This document shows, in pieces, positions 6,499 to 7,114 of a stretch of 7,114 bases of DNA (position 1 is the first letter of the stretch; each line of letters opens with the position of its first letter). The position numbers and the translations under genes were made by a program. The notes under the pieces are model-generated. The model saw only the letters and a program-made list of their open reading frames with translations. It did not search any database and had not been told where the DNA came from. This DNA comes from Planctomycetota bacterium (GTDB lineage Bacteria > Planctomycetota > UBA8108): assembly GCA_016928605.1 (NCBI GenBank), contig JAFGKN010000438.1, forward strand, positions 1 to 7,114, given 5' to 3'.

Positions 6499-6648
6499 CG
6501 ATCCCGGCTCCCGGATCGCCGACGAGGTCCCGAGTCCCCCGCCCTCGATCAGAGCCTGCCGCCGGGGGGTCTTCTCTTCACTTCACCGGGCGGCCTGCGG
6601 CCGCCACCCTTTCCAAGGGCCTCTCGACTCCCCGGTCGAGTGGCCGCG

Positions 6649-6677
6649 ACTATAGAGTATGTTTTATAAAATGTAAA
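6649..6677 (-). promoter_or_regulatory. Sigma70-type promoter facing the flagellar operon
   Basis: On the minus strand TTTACA (6677-6672) and TATAGT (6654-6649) each match five of six bases of the -35 and -10 consensus and are separated by exactly 17 bases. The site lies in the only AT-rich island of the window. A/T-rich sequence upstream of the -35 (6678-6700, with a run of six A on the minus strand) could act as an UP element. The predicted start of transcription is near 6642. Transcription would run toward fliF. Confidence 0.55.
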
Positions 6678-6749
6678 ATAATTTCTTCCGGAAATTTTTT
6701 GCGGCTCCCGGTCCCTCCCTCGGCCCTGAACCCGAACCCGTCCCCGGCT

Positions 6750-7114
6750 GCGAAAACGCAGCCACAGCCACAGCCACAGCCGCAACCGCAGCCGAGGAAA
6801 CCGAAACCGCAACGGCAGCAGCAGCCGCAGCCGAGAAAACCGCAACCGGAACGGCAGCAGCAGCCGCAACCGCAGCCGAGAAAACCGAAACCGCAACGGC
6901 AGCAGCAGCCGCAACCGCAGCAGCAGCCGCAACCGCAGCAGCAGCCGCAACCGCAGCCGAGAAAACCGCAGCCGCGGCCGAGGAAGCCGCAACCGCAACG
7001 GCAACAGCAGCCGCAACCGCAGCCGAGGAAACCGCAGCTGAGGAAACCGCCGCCGGAGCTGCAGCCGCAACCGCAGCCGCAGCCGAGGAAACCGCAGCCG
7101 CAACGGCAGCAGCA
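6750..7114. repeat. Low-complexity CAG/CCG/CAA triplet array, nearly free of T on the plus strand
   Basis: This end of the window is built from words such as CCGCAACCGCAGCCG, GGCAGCAGCAGCCG and GAGAAAACCG. The plus strand has only two T (7039 and 7060) in 365 bases, and none from 6750 to 7038. The word AACGGC recurs at 6811, 6850, 6895, 6997 and 7102; the spacings 39, 45, 102 and 105 are all multiples of three. It continues past the window edge. It reads as Pro/Gln/Lys/Arg or Ala/Thr/Glu on the plus strand, and as Ala/Val/Ser or Leu/Arg on the minus strand. No start codon with a convincing ribosome site is visible, so whether any frame is translated is open. There are no regular repeats with unique spacers as in CRISPR. 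Confidence 0.8.

Larger units (their letters stand above)
5957..6642 (-). other. Long leader region between the promoter and fliF
   Basis: About 690 nt separate the predicted transcription start (near 6642) from fliF. Apart from the doubtful small ORF at 5953-6141 I see no convincing gene. The promoter-proximal part has short inverted repeats: CTCGAC/GTCGAG at 6623-6640, GGCGGCC/GGCCGCC at 6589-6605 and CGATCC/GGATCG at 6499-6518. The large nested inverted repeat follows at 6421-6498. A ten-codon frame on the minus strand (GTG at 6581, stop at 6549) contains consecutive AGA AGA CCC CCC codons, but it has only a weak ribosome site. All three minus-strand frames are open in places, reflecting base composition and not coding. 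Confidence 0.5.

Noticed and set aside
5944..6669. Plus-strand open frame of 241 codons through the leader
   Set aside because: It has no ribosome site or recognisable domain, its composition is Arg/Pro/Ser-rich, and it runs through the inverted repeat and promoter.
6651..6681. Plus-strand promoter in the AT-rich island driving the array
   Set aside because: No plus-strand pair of hexamers with acceptable -35 match and spacing was found. The minus-strand pair is much better.
6549..7103. Minus-strand Leu/Arg/Phe-repeat open frame of 184 codons
   Set aside because: It is one of several frames kept open by the T-poor array. Alternating Leu-Arg is an implausible protein, and it crosses the promoter and AT-rich island.
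6750..7114. Array resembling CRISPR because of recurring units
   Set aside because: The units are imperfect triplet-based words with irregular spacing (39, 45, 102, 105) and no unique spacers.

Overview
The window is GC-rich throughout (roughly 70% by eye) apart from one AT-rich island near 6650-6700. It carries one side of a bacterial flagellar operon, all on the minus strand. Reading along that strand the order is an uncertain small ORF, then fliF, fliG, fliH, fliI, fliJ, and the first codons of another gene cut off by the left edge of the window. The fliF-G-H-I-J order is a standard flagellar arrangement. The proteins are clearly recognisable but fairly divergent, so I can only say it is a flagellated, high-GC bacterium and cannot name the phylum. 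No flgB, flgC or fliE is visible upstream of fliF, where many bacteria have them.

Layout from right to left, which is the direction of transcription. Positions 6750-7114 are a low-complexity array of CAG/CCG/CAA-type triplets almost without T on the plus strand. At 6649-6677 there is a good sigma70-type promoter in the AT-rich island, pointing at the operon. A leader follows, with small hairpins and then a striking nested inverted repeat (6421-6498) ending in six T, which looks like an intrinsic terminator or attenuator. A weak sigma54-like site lies at 6381-6395. A short possible ORF (5953-6141) overlaps the fliF start by ATGA. Then come fliF (4358-5956), fliG (3272-4345), fliH (2241-3203), fliI (889-2244) and fliJ (158-892), and a probable next start codon at 21-23 behind a GGAA tandem repeat.

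How the genes work together: FliF forms the MS ring in the inner membrane. FliG sits on FliF's cytoplasmic tail and carries the torque-generating face of the rotor. FliI is the hexameric ATPase of the flagellar type III export apparatus, FliH is its regulator and tether, and FliJ is the central stalk that links the ATPase ring to the export gate. Tight spacing supports one co-translated unit: the fliF stop codon overlaps the fliG ribosome site, fliH/fliI overlap by ATGA and fliI/fliJ by GTGA.

The most unusual items are an Ala/Val/Asp/Pro-rich insert of about 96 residues inside FliJ built from 24-nt repeats, a T-free array at the other end of the operon sharing words with that insert, a FliH with ten glycines at exact four-residue spacing, and the promoter-to-terminator unit ahead of fliF, which could be an attenuated leader or a separate small RNA. 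I see no mobile element, CRISPR array, tRNA or rRNA.
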